DNA of 64,000 nt from the NCBI GenBank assembly GCA_903813345.2, contig CAIIXF020000003.1:18924931-18988930 (forward strand). The letters are read 5' to 3'. The notes beneath the pieces are model-generated. The model worked only from the letters and a program-made list of their open reading frames with translations, ran no database searches and had not been told where the DNA came from. The position numbers were made by a program, and so were the translations under genes. This document shows positions 33,541-44,840 of the stretch, piece by piece. The stretch comes from Owenia fusiformis. Lineage: Eukaryota; Annelida; Polychaeta; Sabellida; Oweniidae. Every line of letters starts with the position of its first letter. Within the stretch, counting starts at the first letter, position 1.

Positions 33541-33780
33541 CTTGGTGTTGACGGACGTCAGGCTACCGCGTTGACGCCGTCAAGTTACTACTATCTGTTA
33601 CATGCAATAAGAAAAACAAGTTCTCCACCTAATATTTGCCGTTGACGGACGCCAGGCTACCGCGTTGACGCCGTCAAGTTACTACTATCTGTTACATGCA
33701 ATTTATAGAAAAACAAGTTCTCCACCTAATATTTGCCGTTGACGGGCGTCAGGCTACCGCGTTGACGCCATCAGTTAACC
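33541..33780 (-). repeat. three stem-loop repeats in the LINE 2 3' UTR
   Basis: Two ~95-bp units and a partial third each contain TTGACGGACGTCAGGCTACC and GCGTTGACGCCGTCAA. TTGACGG and CCGTCAA can pair, forming a stem-loop. Repeated 3' stem-loops are candidates for the structure the LINE reverse transcriptase recognises; that role is inferred. Confidence 0.75.
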
Positions 33781-33871
33781 TCCACTTTACCTATTACCCT
33801 TTAGCTACAATATGATATTGTCCACCTATCATTTATCAAACCAAATCTCATTAAAAAATATGGTTAACTAA

Positions 33872-35218
33872 TCAAAAATCTACATTTGGTCTTGCCTCAT
33901 ACATTCCATAAATTGACAGAGCTATCTTAATATATTGATCCTCTGTCAGTACATTATTTTCGCCAAATAAAATCGGTAACAACACGTCATTCGGTGGGAG
34001 AGGGGTATCAAGGTACATCTGAATAAGAATATTCTCAATATCCTTTCGTTTTGCCTTATGCCCCGGACATTCTAGTACCATATGAACTAAATTCTCAATA
34101 GCTTCGCCACATACCAAGCATAGATCATTTATCTTGCCACCCGACCACCGTTTACAGTTAACCATTAGATTTCCTTCACCCGTTAATAATTTAACGATGG
34201 TTCTACATGGTTTAAGTAGCATGGGATTACATTTTGCTAGGGTCCACCATACAAGGGGATTTATCTCTTTTTGAACCATTCTGAATAAAGACAACTTTTC
34301 AAACAAAATACACTGTACTCTCCAATTGCTTAATTCCCGTTCATACACAACATTTTTCACACGTCTTTTCCATTGCAATTTTGGGATAGTTCCAACATTG
34401 AGCATTTCATATACATCACCCAGAAGTCCAAAAGATCTAGCTATCTTAAGACAATCTCCAATTGGGGACAGTTTATGAAGGTTATAGTGCGTTGCAAAAG
34501 TTAATCTTACTATGACCAGTTTCTTATACACATTTGTGATAGGAAGTGCTAACAGCTGCCAAAGTAGCATCAGTTTACTAATGAAAATTCTACTTGATAT
34601 TGAGTGCCACCCTAGTGTTGCTGTGCACGCGGGATTACAAGTTTTTGCTGAAATTCCTTGAATCTTTTTAGCAATTTCTCTATGCCCTCCTTCCAGTTTA
34701 CTCAATGCTTGCTCGTTCACAGAAATTAGTTCCAGGACATATGTTAGAGATGGCATACATATCGACCAGTACAATCTTGAGGCAGTTAAGGGGTTCGTGG
34801 GGTTGTTGATCGTTGATGTCACACCAATATAGGCATTCATAGTACGCCTTCCTTTAGAGACGGCATTGTCTACATAGCTTAAATCTGATTTTGGTGTAAG
34901 GTGTAATCCTACATGCTGCATTGAATCAACTACCTGTAACTGTTTCCCCCCGAGTAGTAAGTGGGGTTTAGGCGGATCCCTTTGATTACTAAAAACGACT
35001 GTTTGGCATTTGTCTGGGTGATATTGGAATCTCCATTTAACACTGTATCGATACACCTTATCCAATAGTTGCTGCATTGATTTGGCATGATATGCAATTA
35101 AGACAGTATCATCTGCAAATGTGGGGCTTGTTGAGTTAATACAACATATAGTGCTACCAATGTTACATTTTTGTATTTCATTTAGTAATTCATTTGTAAA
35201 TCTGGCATACAATTCCAT
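33872..35218 (-). CDS. LINE 2 RT C-terminal half
   Basis: 448 codons. They begin at motif B (MELYARFTNELLNEIQ), then FADDTVLIAY (motif C) and KWRFQYHPDKCQTVVF. LQVVDSMQHVGLHLTPKSDL parallels the HLG region of LINE 1. Long hydrophobic helices precede a knuckle CLVCGEAIENLVHMVLEC. The stop at 33872 is the natural C-terminus. Similarity to LINE 1 is evident along the whole length, so they belong to one family or sister families. Confidence 0.88.
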   Translation of the reverse strand: MELYARFTNELLNEIQKCNIGSTICCINSTSPTFADDTVLIAYHAKSMQQLLDKVYRYSVKWRFQYHPDKCQTVVFSNQRDPPKPHLLLGGKQLQVVDSMQHVGLHLTPKSDLSYVDNAVSKGRRTMNAYIGVTSTINNPTNPLTASRLYWSICMPSLTYVLELISVNEQALSKLEGGHREIAKKIQGISAKTCNPACTATLGWHSISSRIFISKLMLLWQLLALPITNVYKKLVIVRLTFATHYNLHKLSPIGDCLKIARSFGLLGDVYEMLNVGTIPKLQWKRRVKNVVYERELSNWRVQCILFEKLSLFRMVQKEINPLVWWTLAKCNPMLLKPCRTIVKLLTGEGNLMVNCKRWSGGKINDLCLVCGEAIENLVHMVLECPGHKAKRKDIENILIQMYLDTPLPPNDVLLPILFGENNVLTEDQYIKIALSIYGMYEARPNVDF

Positions 35219-36192
35219 AGAATAAATTCCGCCCTGGTGGACCCCTTTTCAACAACAAAAGGTTCAGACATGGGACAGTTTGGAGAAGCCTTAATTGTAC
35301 ATCTGTAGCCATTATATGATAATTTGATTAACCTCCATAACTTGCCATTAATACCTTGATTGTATAATTTATATAATAGACCATCGTGCCACACACTATC
35401 GAAGGCTTTTTTAATATCTAGTGACGTCACGATGACGTCATTGCCTAACTCAAGTCCATGGGATATAGCCTCTCTGGCTAGAAGTGACGTGTGTATGCTT
35501 GAGCATTTTGGAAGACCAACACCTTGCATTTCAGACTTGGGTTCAAGACAATTGCATTGTTCACTTCTTATCATCATTAACCGTTCCATTATTTTCATGT
35601 ATGACGTCATCAGTGTGATGCCCCTGTGGTGATCCTTATTTAGGGGATCTTTTACACCGCCTTTAAATAACGGAATCAAGACACCCAATTTGAAATTCTC
35701 AGGGATATGTTCCAAAGATATTATACAATTAAATAATTCTACAAGTACGTTTAAAACGATTGTACCTCCTTTGTTTAAATGTTCTGAGCATATTTGGTCC
35801 CAACCAGGGGCTTTATTTTTTGAAAGCTTGGAAATAACCTTTTCAATTTCTGCTACAGAAACAGGTTGTTCGAATGCTAGATCATTGTTTAGAAAGCTTT
35901 CATGCTCCATTCTGGCGATATCATTATTAACATTTTGAAAAAACATATTATCATAGTCATCTTGATCACTTCCATGAGCAGACACCAATTTCATAAAATA
36001 AGATCTCAATTCATTTGTGACGTCGTTATCATCAGTCAATATAACTCCATCATCTGTTTTGATTGCAATATTCGGAGCTGATCGTGGCTTCCGTTTTTTA
36101 ACCAGATGCCAGAATTGGTTTAAAGATATTTCTTCTAGCTCGTCAATCTCCTTCTGACATCGGATTTCATAGTTTTGCTCACATTTTCTCAA
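35182..36192 (-). CDS. LINE 2 RT N-terminal half
   Basis: 336 codons covering the fingers and palm: APGWDQICSEHLNKGGTIVL, RGITLMTSYMKIMERL and motif A SLDIKKAFDSVWHDG. It runs into a frame change at motif B near 35200, where the next frame (33872-35218) continues. This overlap is a LINE-internal frameshift. Confidence 0.85.
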   Translation of the reverse strand: MRKCEQNYEIRCQKEIDELEEISLNQFWHLVKKRKPRSAPNIAIKTDDGVILTDDNDVTNELRSYFMKLVSAHGSDQDDYDNMFFQNVNNDIARMEHESFLNNDLAFEQPVSVAEIEKVISKLSKNKAPGWDQICSEHLNKGGTIVLNVLVELFNCIISLEHIPENFKLGVLIPLFKGGVKDPLNKDHHRGITLMTSYMKIMERLMMIRSEQCNCLEPKSEMQGVGLPKCSSIHTSLLAREAISHGLELGNDVIVTSLDIKKAFDSVWHDGLLYKLYNQGINGKLWRLIKLSYNGYRCTIKASPNCPMSEPFVVEKGSTRAEFILWNCMPDLQMNY

Positions 36193-36609
36193 TTACCGCC
36201 TAAAACATCTTTTTGCATCCTTATATGCTTCCCAGTGAACATTTCCCGGAGAGCGCGGTTTTCCATGGATAATCCATTGATTCCACGTGGATTTCTTTTG
36301 AATTACTAGAGCTTTCAATGATTGATTCCAGTACGGTTTTAAATGTTTACAGTATTTGGTTTTAGGGAGAGTTTTATTTGCTGCCTCGTGAAATATCGAA
36401 GTTAGCAGATTAAAACAGTCGTCGATAAACCTTTTATCACGTAACTCACTCGATCTAGCTAGCACAGGCATAAGGCGCTCTTCTACTAAGCGATGAACTT
36501 CATTGGAATAATCATTTAAATGTTCTAAGGATGATTTTTTCCACGAGACTCGTTCTGTTTCATTCTTTTTAATAGGTTGTTTTTGAAAAAGACCTCTTGC
36601 TTTTGACAA
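36193..36609 (-). CDS. LINE 2 linker between endonuclease and RT
   Basis: 138 codons with HLKPYWNQSLKALVIQKKST and WNQWIIHGKPRSPGNVHWEA. This is the conserved connector also found in LINE 1 (HVKPFWNVNLTLLAKDKKAK, WHTWVSHGRPR). It is separated from the RT frame by a stop at 36193 and overlaps the endonuclease frame by 85 bases. Confidence 0.8.
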   Translation of the reverse strand: MSKARGLFQKQPIKKNETERVSWKKSSLEHLNDYSNEVHRLVEERLMPVLARSSELRDKRFIDDCFNLLTSIFHEAANKTLPKTKYCKHLKPYWNQSLKALVIQKKSTWNQWIIHGKPRSPGNVHWEAYKDAKRCFRR

Positions 36610-37001
36610 ACGGTTAATTTAATCGGAAGGTGGTCAGATAGGTTTAACATTTCATTATCAATAACATTCACGTTAACACATTGACCTATTGCATGTTCGG
36701 GTACTAAAAAATGGTCTATGTAAGATTGACCCGTGTAGTCTCGAAAAAATGTATAAACTGGTCCTGTACATTGTGGGAACATATCAATGGGAACGAGATT
36801 TGTCCTTGTGCACATGTTGAGCAAATGAGTGCCATTTTGTGTGATTTCACCCGACCCTCTTGTTCCCACTGTATTCCCAAAATCTGCGTTAAAATCTCCA
36901 GTGATAATTACATCGCCATCATTCTGCAATTCCTCGGTTATTATTTCAAGTCTATCTAAGACTTCTAGGAAATTTGCATTTTTACAATTTGCGTGAGGCA
37001 T
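36525..37001 (-). CDS. LINE 2 endonuclease C-terminal part
   Basis: 158 codons starting after the truncation point. GDFNADFG (metal-binding Asp and Asn), QSYIDHFLVP and NLSDHLPIKL (catalytic SDH) are the last three signatures of an APE-type endonuclease. The N-terminal half, with the catalytic Glu, is absent, so the copy cannot encode an active nuclease. Confidence 0.85.
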   Translation of the reverse strand: MPHANCKNANFLEVLDRLEIITEELQNDGDVIITGDFNADFGNTVGTRGSGEITQNGTHLLNMCTRTNLVPIDMFPQCTGPVYTFFRDYTGQSYIDHFLVPEHAIGQCVNVNVIDNEMLNLSDHLPIKLTVCQKQEVFFKNNLLKRMKQNESRGKNHP

Positions 37002-37039
37002 ATAAACACTAATTTTTTTTTTTAAGAAGCTTAATATGT

Positions 37040-37300
37040 AAATTATCTAATCAAACACTTCGTCCACCATTTTGAAACACTAATCAATCCAATCTGTGCT
37101 AGCGATTCATAGGGCGAGCCAGTGGGATATTTCCAGGGTTCATACACACCTGGAAATGTCAGGGAAATTGACTTGATTTTCCAAGTGCTGGAAATGTCAG
37201 GTAATTTTAAAATTAGGTCAAAAGGGCCAAAGATGACCGGGAATTTTGAAACGGTAGACATGTCAGGGAAATGTCAGGGAAATTTGTATCAGTGTTGAAA
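37040..37300. repeat. remnant with repeated GGAAATGTCAGGGAAA words
   Basis: CCTGGAAATGTCAGGGAAAT occurs at 37150, and variants (CTGGAAATGTCAGGTAAT, GTCAGGGAAATGTCAGGG) occur at 37189 and 37262, some as inverted partners with TTTCCAGGGTT. These look like termini of a small MITE between LINE 2 and the right long inverted repeat. Extent uncertain. Confidence 0.4.
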
Positions 37301-37311
37301 AAATAATGTTC

Positions 37312-38650
37312 CAGAGATTAATGTTTCCAAACTGTTTTGAAACAAACTAACGTCTTGTTTTCAACCTACACCTTGCTCCTTTCTGTCGTATTTAATAAAA
37401 CAAAAATAGTATATCACGGAGGGATACGAACCACTCACCTGGGACTTGGTTATTCACTAGCGCCATAGGCGTTCTACTATTCTGGATACAACTGACGAGT
37501 CGTATTTATTAAGTGGAGACAAAAGTGAGGATCATTTTGAATTGACGCTCGGTATAAATATATAATACTTTTGTTCTTTCATATCGGTAGCTCGTTGGTC
37601 TCATGGTTAGCGTGCCTGGCTTCCATAGTCTAGGTTAGTTGATCGAGACCCGTTCATGTCGAACTTTTTGATTTGCTTGTTGTCAAGATATAATAAGTAG
37701 GGCAAAATCCAGAAAAAGTAGATCAAAAATACTCCAATGGAGTATAAAATTGTCACCAGGATTCCGGAATGAGACGAATGTTAACTCGTGAAATCTCGGT
37801 AGATAAAGTAGGTCAGAAAATCCGGATTAATCCGAACAAGGTTCGGGAATTTCCGTCATAAGAAGTAGGTCAAAAATACTCCAATGGAGTATAAAATTGT
37901 CACCAGGATTCCGAAATACGACGAATCGAATCGGCAAACTTCGGTACAATAATGAAGTGCATAAAAATCGTGAAACAGGTGTCAGGGGCTTCCCTCATCT
38001 TTCCATAAATGGTTCTAAACGCCTTATATGGATCTATCACGTGACATTCAAAATGACGTTCCTATATGGTTCTATGGGCCTTATATGGATCTTTCGAACA
38101 CGTGACAAAATCAAAATCAAAATTTTACCTTGACCATTGGATGGGATTTCATAGAAAATATCAAAGAAAACATATTCTCGTGATCCTTAAATCACTTAAA
38201 TTCGATCATTTTATCTTCACCCCTTGATGGAATTTTATGAAAGAAGTTATGAAAACACATCATCATGTAAGGGTTTTCACCTAAATTAGCTCGTTTTATC
38301 TTGACCCTTCAATTGAATTTCATTGAAAAATGTTTCATGAAAAATATCATGTTATGATTTGTATTTAAATAAGACCGTTTCATTTAAATACTTGCTGGAT
38401 AATATTTCATTAAAAAACGCACTTTAAAAATATTTCAGGATTTGCCTTAATTTATCAATGTAATGTAAGTATTAGATTGACTCTCAAATAGGGTTCTATT
38501 TTAACTTTTTTATTGAAATTAATACTAGGCAGGACTCACTCTCTAAATAGCTAATAAAAATTCAACCCTTGGATGTGATTTCGTTGAAAAAAAAATATGA
38601 CAAGTCCAGAATCAAATGATTTGTCCAGAACCTCTTAAGATCCTGTTTAT
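37312..38650 (-). repeat. right arm of the 1.34-kb long inverted repeat
   Basis: Reverse complement of 22831-24171 from CAGAGATTAATGTTTCC to CTTAAGATCCTGTTTAT. It differs from the left arm by scattered substitutions only. The tRNA-like block is at 37584-37660, and the doubled GGAGTATAAAATTGTCACCA lies at 37739 and 37885. Beyond the arm, AGAAAATATAC resembles AGAAAATTAA just outside the left arm. The 78-codon plus frame is not conserved as a gene in the other arm. Confidence 0.9.
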
Positions 38651-39390
38651 AGAAAATATACATTTTGTCCGCTAACTTGGATCAATATCGAACATGGTAT
38701 GCAGATGTTCTTAGCTAGCGGATAAGAACATTAAAAGGTTTAATTGTATTATCAAGTAACCATATTGTAACATTACAACATACGTTATTATCTAGGGTAT
38801 AGCGAAACAGAGAGTTAAAAATAAATTATGATCAGGTTTTCTTGGCAATTTTAGGAAGAATAATTTTTTCTCCTAAGGTGAGCAAATCTTCAGATTCAAC
38901 CGCTTGTCAATAAAATCCTTTGTCACTTATTATACCATAAATCATAGAATTCCAAATGTCTCTACTCATATGCTTTATATAAACGTTCTTGTATTTTAGA
39001 TGTGTACGATTGTCCATTCTTGACTCGATATTTAGAATTATGAACGCTTATTAGGATTGGACGAGCTTGCACAATTTTTGATAAAACTACGTAGTTTTGC
39101 TATATCACAATTGATACTAGATTTATGGATTCAAATTATATGTGTATTTCATATATTTTTCATATATATTTCTGAATATTCATTTAATCAAAAGACAATG
39201 TTTGGAAAACTGAGTAGAGAAAGATGTTAACATGTGTGTGTACACTATAAGTTACTGATTTCTGATTCGAGTGAACATAGATTCATTGAGTTTAATATTA
39301 CAATTTACTTAATATGTGAATTACATTGTATTGCTTATTTTATTGCCAAGATTCAATAAATAATTTGCTTAATTATCACACTTGTTTCCT
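38651..39390. other. no gene recognised
   Basis: AT-rich DNA with no open frame of interest and no splice-bounded exon. TTTTGTCCGCTAAC at 38671 and GCTAGCGGATAAGAAC at 38713 form a weak inverted pair. Confidence 0.5.
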
Positions 39391-40135
39391 TGTGTTAAGT
39401 CAGATTGATTCGTAGTTACATAAATAGATTTGGGTTCCTTTTAGGCTTAAAATTGCTCTCCCAGCATTGTACTGCATGGATTTCAAGTTCAAGTCATTGA
39501 TTTTCGTGTCGGATGCCCACATTTGGCATAAGTGAAGTATAGAAAGTTACTTTATACTTTTATATAGCTGAGCACCAAAGTCGAGACGTTTTACACTAAG
39601 GTGTTTATTGAGTGTGTAATTAATAAAACCTTACCGTTTAGCTTCTTGGATTTGGCCCTGATATTAGACTAATGTGTTCAGTATCAGGCCCGTAGCCAGC
39701 CCCCCCCCCCCCTGGCCAAAAATTCTTTCAAAATCATGCAGTTTTTCACCATTCTCCATTCTGAGCACTTTTTAGGTGATCTTGGCCCTTTTTGGACCCA
39801 AATTGTCAAAAATGAACCCCCCTGGAATTTTCCAAAAAGCGAACCCCCCCCCCCCCCCCACGGCAAATCCTGGCTACGGGCCTGAGTATCTTGTAGATTT
39901 TTATTTGAATGGTAGCCAAGATAAGTCTTTGTACTGAACTTCTGAAAGTTAAGTCACCAAAAGGCCATTCTTTACATTTATCTGTTTTTTGACCGACAAC
40001 CATGACTTGGGATTTTCTTCCACTAAAGGGAAAACCCAATTGCAAAATAATTAACTATTGCGAGCATTGTTTTAAGTTCCTGTTCAGAAGTAGCAAAAAG
40101 CACAATGTCATCGGCAAACATTAAAGAGAGAATGT
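39390..40135 (-). pseudogene. LINE reverse-transcriptase remnant split by a MITE
   Basis: On the minus strand from about 40130 the reading MFADDIVLFATSEQELKTML is an unmistakable RT motif C. It is followed in a shifted frame by SGRKSQVMVVGQKTDKCKEW and PFGDL. Left of the inserted MITE (39685-39884) it continues with LNKHLSVKRLDFGAQLYKSI and NLKSMQYNAGRA, typical post-RT sequence. There are several stops and at least one frame change. The fingers, endonuclease and 3' end are missing. It is a different LINE family from LINEs 1 and 2. Confidence 0.75.
39685..39884. mobile_element. hAT-like MITE, second copy, nested in LINE remnant
   Basis: TIR CAGGCCCGTAGCCAG at both ends, flanked by perfect 5-bp AGTAT duplications (39680-39684 and 39885-39889). 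It is the same family as 4965-5171, in inverted orientation, with long C-runs near each end. Because it interrupts RT sequence, it is younger than the LINE remnant. Confidence 0.9.
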
Positions 40136-40394
40136 GTTAAATTGATGTTATACAAACAACGAATAATTAATAAATGATACTTTTGAAAACAATCGATGTG
40201 ACATAACAGATGCAGAATAAACACCTTATCTTGTGTGAAGGTTTGTGGCAATATGCAATTATAGACACTTTTAACGGTAAGATTAAAAAGGATTATTTCT
40301 TTATATTAATAAGGGAACTATTAATAACTAGATTTGTGAAATTGAACAAGTTCAATTTAAGACTCCAGATTTATTTGACCTAGATAGATCAGTA

Positions 40395-40610
40395 AAGAGC
40401 TGAGTAAGTAACTGAGTAATTAGCTGAGTAAGTACCTTAGTAGTAGTTGAGTTAGTAGCTGAGTAAGTAACTGAGTAAAAAGCTGAGTAGGTAGCTGAGT
40501 AAGTAGCTGAGTAAGTACCTGAGTTAGTAGCTGAGTAAGTTGCTAAGTAAGTAATAACTAATTAAGTAATTGAGTAAGTAGTCAAATAAGTAGTTGAGTA
40601 GGTAGAGAGG
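40395..40610 (+). repeat. 12-bp GAGTAAGTAGCT minisatellite
   Basis: About 17 imperfect copies of GAGTAAGTAGCT open the first type-A module. The same block, slightly shorter, opens the second type-A module at 44655-44840, so it is part of the module and not a local expansion. Confidence 0.9.
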
Positions 40611-43600
40611 TAAAGTAGGGTATGCAGGAATTTATGAAAGTATATTTGATCAATCTGCATCGTGAATACTGGCAAGTGCGAATTTCAAACTTCAAAATGG
40701 CGTAGAATCTAAACCAGGGGTCGGATTGCAATTTTAATTTCAGATCCGGATTCCTGAGGAAATTCTACCCCTAATTCATAACTCATACTTTAAAATTGGA
40801 GATTTTTTTATTTTGACCTACATTTCGGACACCATATCTCAAAAGAGGGTCAAAAAACTTATTGACGGCAAAATGTTACATTATAAGCACACTCTTTGCT
40901 ACAAGTATACAAAATTTCGGAGAATATCATTGAAGTGTAGTGTCAGAATCGCAAAATAAAAAAAACTATGAATTTGACCTAGATTTTGAACTAGGTATTT
41001 TGGTGTCCAAACTTTGAAGGAAAGTAGCTTTTGAGGTCCCCTTCTTCTATGGGCTTTCATTATGTTTAGCTGTACTCATTCTTTATCTCGTATTTTTACA
41101 CTTCAAAAAATTATTCGGTCCCATTGATTTAACATGGGGCACCAAATTTAGCGATTTTTGAGATCTCAAAACCCCATAACTTCAGAACAAGTAGTCAGAT
41201 CGAAATTTGGTTTGCAGATCTAGATTTCTGAGAAAATTCTACCCTTAATTCATAACTCATACGTTAAATTTGGAAACTTTTTACTTTGGCCTACTTTTTG
41301 GACACCATATCTCAAAAGTGGGTCAAAATACTTTCTGATGGCAAAACCCTAACACTATTAGCATACTCTTTGCTACCTGTATACAAAATTTTAAAGCAAA
41401 TCATTTAAATATAGTGTCAGAATCGCAAAAACAAGGGAAAACTATAAATTTGACCTAGATTTTGACCTAGGCATTTTGGTGTCCAAATTTTGGAGCTAAG
41501 TAGCCTTCGAGGTCCCCTTCTTTAATAGGCTTTCATTATATTAAGCTGTACTCAGTCTATATCTTGTATTTTACACTTCAAAAAATCTTTTTTCCCATTG
41601 CCATAACATGGGGCACCAAATTAAGCGATTTTTGAGCTATCAAAACAACATAAATTCCAAACCAAAAGTCGGATTGAAATTTGGTTTGCAGATTTGGATT
41701 CCTGAGAAAATTCTACCCTTAATTCATAACTCATACGTTAAATTTGGAGAACTTTTTAGTTTGACCTACTTTTCGGACACCATATCTCAAAAGTGGGTCA
41801 AAATACTTTCTGACGGCAAAAGGCTAACACTATTAGCACACTCTTGGCTACATGTATACAAAGTTTCGAAGAATATAATTAATCTGTAGTGTCAGAATCG
41901 CAAAAATAAGGAAAAACTTTGAATTTGACCTAGATTTTGACCTAGGCATTTTGGTGTCCAAATATTTATGAAAAGAAGGTCTTGTGGTCCCTTTCTCTTA
42001 TGGGCTTCCATTATGTTTAACTGTGCTTAGTCTATATCTCGTATTTTACACTTCAAAAAAATATTTTTTCCCATTGAATTAACATGGGGCACCAAATTTA
42101 GCGATTTTTGAATTTTCAAAACGCCATAACTTCTGAACCGGAAGTCAGATCGAAATTTGGTTTTCAGATTCAGAATCCTGAGAAAATTTCCTATAAGACT
42201 GATATCCTGGACATTGGATTCGGTGAAATTTTTTTTGGACCTCGTTTTCGGACACTGATATCTCGAAATCGGTTTGAGATACCAAAAAACTAAATCGACC
42301 CTAGGTTTTCTACTTTTTTATGAGGAACACAATGAAAAAAACCAGGATCAAAAATATTGAAGGACGATCGAGATAATGGGAAAAAGTGACAAAGTACTGG
42401 ATTTGACCTAGTTCTTGACCTTTGACCTAGATAAAAATTTGACCTAATTTCCCAGAAAGCCAGATACATTCCCTAGTTGGTCATGTAAGCAGCTTAAAGT
42501 AAGCTCTTCTAGTTGGTGAGAAATCTGGGAAGGAGGAAGAAGAAGAAGAATAATAATAACTAGACATGTAAATTGAACAAGTTCAATTTAAGACTCCAGA
42601 TTTAAAACTTTTTTTAAGCTAAGTCATCCAAAATACTGTTAGCTGAGCCATTCAGAATAAGCTGAGTCATCTAGAATACAGACATTTAGACAACTCTTAA
42701 GTAGCTTATCTTTGTCTACATTGGCTTAACATGGGGATATCATAATGTCGACTTTTCCAGATTTCAAACAGCTATAACTATCTAACCAGAATTTGGATCG
42801 AAATTTGGTTTGCAGATTCGAATTTCTGAGAAAATTCTACGTTTGTGTCATAACTCATACATTAAATTTTGAAAACTTTTTATGTTGACCTACTTTCCAG
42901 ACGCCATTCCTCAAAATCGGTAAGAGTAATCAAAAAAGACAGTTACAATAATGAAAGGACTGTCTTTAAGCTACATGATGAAAAAAAGATAAAGGAATAA
43001 CGACGAATAGTGACAAAGATAATTGACATAACATGGGATATCAAAATACCAATTTTTTAATTTTTCAAAACGCCATTACTTCCAAACCGGGTGTCGGATT
43101 GAAATTTGATTTGCAGATTCGGATTCCTGAGAAAATTCTACCCTTAATTCATAACTCATACGTTAAATTTGGAGAAACTTTCATGTTGGCCTACTTTTCG
43201 GACACTATATCTCAAAAGTGGGTCAAAATACTTTCTGACGGCAAAAGGCTAACACTATTAGCACACTCTTTGCTACCTGTATACAAAATTTTGAAGCAAA
43301 TAATTAAAGTGTTGTGTCAGAATCGCAAAAATAAGTTAAAACTATAAATTTGACCTAGATTTTGACCTAGGCATTTTGGTGACCAAATTGTGAAGCTAGC
43401 TAGCTTTTGAGGTCCCTTTCTTTTATAGGCTTTCATTATGTGAAGCTGTACTCAGTCTTTATCTCGTATTTTACACTTCAAAAAAATCTTTTTTCCCATT
43501 GCCATAACATGGGGCACCAAATTTAGCGATTTTTGAGCTTTCAAAACGCCATAACTTTCGAACCGGAAGTCGGATCGAAATTTGGTTTGCAGATTCGGAT

Positions 43601-44654
43601 TCCTGACAAAATTCTACCCCTAATTCATAACTCATACGTTAAATTTGGAATTTTTTTATTTTGACCTACTTTTTGGACACGCCATAACTTCCGAACCGGA
43701 AGTCGGATCGAAATTTGGTTTGCAGATTCGGATTCCTGAGAAAATTCTACCCTTAATTCATAACTCATACGTTGGATCTGGAGAACTTTTTATTTTGACC
43801 TACTTTTCGGACACCATATCTCAAAAGTGGGTCAAAATACTTTCTGACGGCAAAAGGCTAACACTATTAGCACACTCTTTGCTACCTGTATACAAAATTT
43901 GGAAGTAAATTATTAAAGTGTAGTGTCAGAATCGTAAAAATAAGGAAACACTATGAATTTGACCTAGATTTTGACCTAGGCATTTTGGTGTCCAAATTTT
44001 GAAACTATGTAGCTTTTGAGGTCCCCTTCTTTTATAAGCATTCATTATGTTAAGCTGTACTTAGTCTATATCCTGTATTTTACACTTCGAAAAAGTCTTT
44101 TTTCCCATTGACTTAACATAGGCACCAAATTTAGCGATTTTTGAGCTTTCAAAACGCCATAACTTCCGAACCGGAAGTCTGATCTAAATTTGGTTTGCAG
44201 ATTTGGATTCCCAAGAAAATTCTACATCTTTTTCATAGCTCACACATTCGATTTGGAGCATGTTTAGGCGTGACCTACATTTCGGACGCCATATCTCAAA
44301 ATCGGTAAGAGTAATCAAAATTCTGATGTCATATCTTTGATTCGCCTTTTTCTAAGCTACACGATGAAAAAAAGATGAAGGAGTTACGAAGAATATTGAC
44401 GAAGATATGATGAAGAATGTTGAAAATGTAAGATTTGACCTAGTTCTTGACCTTTGACCTAGATAAAAATTTGACCTAATTTCCCAGAAAGCCGGTTTCA
44501 GTCTTTAGTTAACCATGTAAGTTGGATTAAGTAAGCTGTTATAGTTGACGAGAAATTTGGTGAGGAGGAAGAAAAAAGAAAGAAAAATAATAATAACTAG
44601 ATTTGTGAAATTGAACAAGTTCAATTTAAGACTCCAGATTTATTTGACCTAGAT

Positions 44655-44840
44655 AGATCAGTAAAGAGCTGAGTAAGTAACTGAGTAATTAGTTGAGTAA
44701 GAACCTTAGTAGTAGTTGAGTAAGTAGCTGAGTAAGTAACTGGGTAAAAAGCTGAGTTAGTAGCTGAGTAAGTAGCTAAGTAAGTAATAACTAATTAAGC
44801 AATTGAGTAAGTAGTCAAATAAGTAGCTGAGAAGTTGGGA
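44655..44840 (+). repeat. 12-bp GAGTAAGTAGCT minisatellite, second block
   Basis: Counterpart of 40395-40610 in the third module, with fewer copies. Both are followed by GGTAAAGTAGGGTATG and CTGGCAAGTGCGAATTTCAA. Confidence 0.9.

Larger units (their letters stand above)
33397..37014 (-). mobile_element. 5'-truncated LINE 2, related to LINE 1
   Basis: Minus-strand LINE with its 3' end at a TTTATTTATTTATTTATG run (33397-33420) and its 5' end inside the endonuclease domain near 37012, beside a 12-13-bp T-run. It encodes the last part of the endonuclease, the RT and a C-terminal knuckle, broken by about three frame changes. Truncation at the 5' end is the usual result of incomplete target-primed reverse transcription. 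Confidence 0.88.
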
